Shown in pieces: positions 26,399 through 27,837 of a stretch of DNA of 27,837 nt; position 1 is the stretch's first letter; each line of letters starts with the position of its first letter. The DNA is from a virus: positions 1 through 27,837 of IMG/VR virus record IMGVR_UViG_3300022602_000330. One strand, 5' to 3'. The position numbers and the translations under genes are program-made. The notes below the pieces were generated by a model. That model was not told where the DNA came from. It was given only the letters and a program-made list of their open reading frames with translations, and searched no databases.

Positions 26399-27249
26399 TC
26401 CCCGATCTAAAAAATCGAGATATTTTATCTAAGCTGGCAAATAATTCTAATGTTTTAGAATTTTTATTAAAACTACGACCCGATGAAATAGAGTCATTTT
26501 TGACCATTACACGTTGGTCACCCAGCCTTTTAGTCAAGCTGCGAGATCAACCAGAGCATATGCGGGTGCTGCACAGGATGTGGCCGATAGTACCTGATAA
26601 GGATGAATTTATAAAATCTTATTTTGATATCTATTATCACGAAAGTGCTAGAGAGCTTAGCATATTAGATGCATTTAGCCAAGGCCAGATTGACAGCAAG
26701 ATATGGTTGATTGATGCATTGATTAAGCTTGATAGAAATCTAGGTAGAGTTTGGATAATGTGCGGTTGGATAGGATCGCTTGCGTATCTCATTTTCAAAA
26801 AACAAGCTAGATTAACGGTAGAATCTATACGCAGTTTTGATATAGATCCGGTTTGCGCAGATTTGGCTGATAGATTGAACAAGCGAGAAGTAAAACAGAA
26901 TTGGAAATTTAAAGCTAGCACCATAGATGTAATGGATCTTACCTACGATGATTGCTTCTGGCATACAAAAAAATCAGATGGATCGATGGAGAGAGTCTGC
27001 GAAACTGCTGATACCATTATCAACACTAGTTGTGAACATCTTGTTGATTTTGATAGGTGGTTTTTCAACATACCAGACGGGAAATTGATAATTCTGCAGT
27101 GCAGTGATCACGAATCATACGAAGGCCACGTGAATAGCATGAATAACATGTATGAGCTTTCATATAGAGCTAAATGTAGGAGAGTTTTATACAAGGGCAC
27201 GCTGGACTGCGGTGAGTATTCTCGTCACATGCTCATAGGTGTAAAATGA
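26395..27249 (+). CDS. Class I SAM-methyltransferase-like protein, copy 1
   Basis: A GTG start is embedded in the preceding stop (GTGA). The 284-residue product has a helical N-terminal part of about 90 residues, then a Rossmann-type core: VWIMCGWIGSLAYLIF (123-127 CGWIG in place of the usual glycine-rich loop), SIRSFDIDPVCADLADRLN (Asp149-Ile-Asp151, the usual ribose-binding acidic strand end), WKFKASTIDVMDL, ADTIINTSCEHL and GKLIILQC. This order matches class I S-adenosylmethionine-dependent methyltransferases, though the altered loop means SAM binding needs proof. The target is unknown; as the genes before it look like sugar transferases, methylation of a glycan end is a reasonable inference. 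The next gene is a paralogue beginning in an ATGA overlap. Confidence 0.55.
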   Translation: MIPDLKNRDILSKLANNSNVLEFLLKLRPDEIESFLTITRWSPSLLVKLRDQPEHMRVLHRMWPIVPDKDEFIKSYFDIYYHESARELSILDAFSQGQIDSKIWLIDALIKLDRNLGRVWIMCGWIGSLAYLIFKKQARLTVESIRSFDIDPVCADLADRLNKREVKQNWKFKASTIDVMDLTYDDCFWHTKKSDGSMERVCETADTIINTSCEHLVDFDRWFFNIPDGKLIILQCSDHESYEGHVNSMNNMYELSYRAKCRRVLYKGTLDCGEYSRHMLIGVK

Positions 27250-27837
27250 ACCCAACTGTTGGCAACGACGATGCTATATTAAACGGTGTTAAAAAGCATC
27301 TTTCTAACCTATCTCATGTTTTTAATCATGTAATAGACAGAGAAAAATTATTTGAACGGTATCTAGCACTATATGACCATCCTGATTCCAGACTTATAGA
27401 CACGATGGATGCATGGAGTCGTGGGCAGATAACGAGCAAAATATGGTTAATAAATCAATGTTTAGAACTTGAGCTCAAGCTTGGAAGAACTTGGATACTA
27501 TGCGGATGGATAGGCACGCTGAGCTATCTAATGCTTGAACGCAGGGATTTGCTTGCTATATCTACTGTGCGTAGCTTTGATATTGATAAATCTTGCACAG
27601 CATTAGCCGACGAACTTAATCGATTTGATGTGAAAGACAGTTGGCGTTTTAAGGCAACTACTATTGACGTAAATTCTTTGATATACACAGATTTTAAGTA
27701 CGAAACTTTGAGATATGATGGCAGCATACAACCCCTATACGAATCAGCTGATACTATAGTTAATACCAGCTGCGATCACATGGGTAGCAATAATGCCTGG
27801 TGGGATAATATTCCTATTGGTACAATAACCATTCTTC
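27246..27837 (+). CDS. Class I SAM-methyltransferase-like protein, copy 2 (3' partial)
   Basis: ATG 27246 overlaps the previous stop (ATGA) and the frame stays open to the window edge (197 complete codons), so the 3' end is missing. It aligns throughout with the preceding protein: GQITSKIWLIN, TWILCGWIGTLSYLM (Cys86-Gly-Trp-Ile-Gly), VRSFDIDKSCTALADELN (Asp112-Ile-Asp114), WRFKATTIDV, DGSI, ADTIVNTSCDHM and IPIGTITIL. Its N-terminal helical part is about 37 residues shorter. The core motifs are kept but surrounding residues differ widely, so this is an old tandem duplication rather than an assembly artefact. Same likely activity, possibly a different target position. Confidence 0.6.
   Translation, partial: MNPTVGNDDAILNGVKKHLSNLSHVFNHVIDREKLFERYLALYDHPDSRLIDTMDAWSRGQITSKIWLINQCLELELKLGRTWILCGWIGTLSYLMLERRDLLAISTVRSFDIDKSCTALADELNRFDVKDSWRFKATTIDVNSLIYTDFKYETLRYDGSIQPLYESADTIVNTSCDHMGSNNAWWDNIPIGTITIL

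Overview
This window is part of the late structural region of a contractile-tailed, T4-like bacteriophage (myovirus). The main evidence is a gp5-like baseplate hub/lysozyme, a gp25-like wedge protein and a gp6-like wedge protein in order on one strand. They are followed by a giant baseplate/tail protein, tail structural proteins and a tail-fibre protein. All convincing genes are on the + strand, packed end to end, in AT-rich DNA. Protein styles recall T4-like phages of aquatic bacteria (cyanophage and pelagiphage relatives), but nothing here fixes the host.

Layout. (1) 3-1685: the 3' part of the baseplate hub protein, with an SGNH-hydrolase-like remnant, a Pro-rich linker, a beta-rich stretch and a C-terminal T4-type lysozyme, closed by a hairpin terminator. 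(2) 1761-16586: gp25, gp6 and a 3664-residue giant protein, apparently one late transcription unit starting at a CTAAATA motif. (3) 16594-19797: a 44-residue protein that resembles the start of its neighbour, a 198-residue structural protein, a tail fibre with four YDLGS repeats and a C-terminal chaperone-like domain, and a further virion protein. Two more CTAAATA motifs lie here, just before genes. (4) 19857-27837 (window end): a tightly coupled operon. It holds a small conserved phage protein, two GT8-like glycosyltransferases, a protein of unknown function, four proteins of a second GT-A-like family (one with three modules), and two tandem methyltransferase-like proteins, the last cut by the window edge.

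How it fits together. Regions 1-3 build the baseplate, the cell-wall-cutting hub and the host-contact fibres. Region 4 is unusual: a run of duplicated sugar-transferase-like and methyltransferase-like genes directly after the fibre genes, with start and stop codons mostly overlapping. The simplest inference is a phage-encoded glycan-building or glycan-modifying pathway, possibly acting on virion proteins, phage DNA or the host envelope. The target is not visible in the sequence. No tRNA, CRISPR array, insertion sequence or integrase was seen, and no gene-free stretch exceeds about 75 bases.
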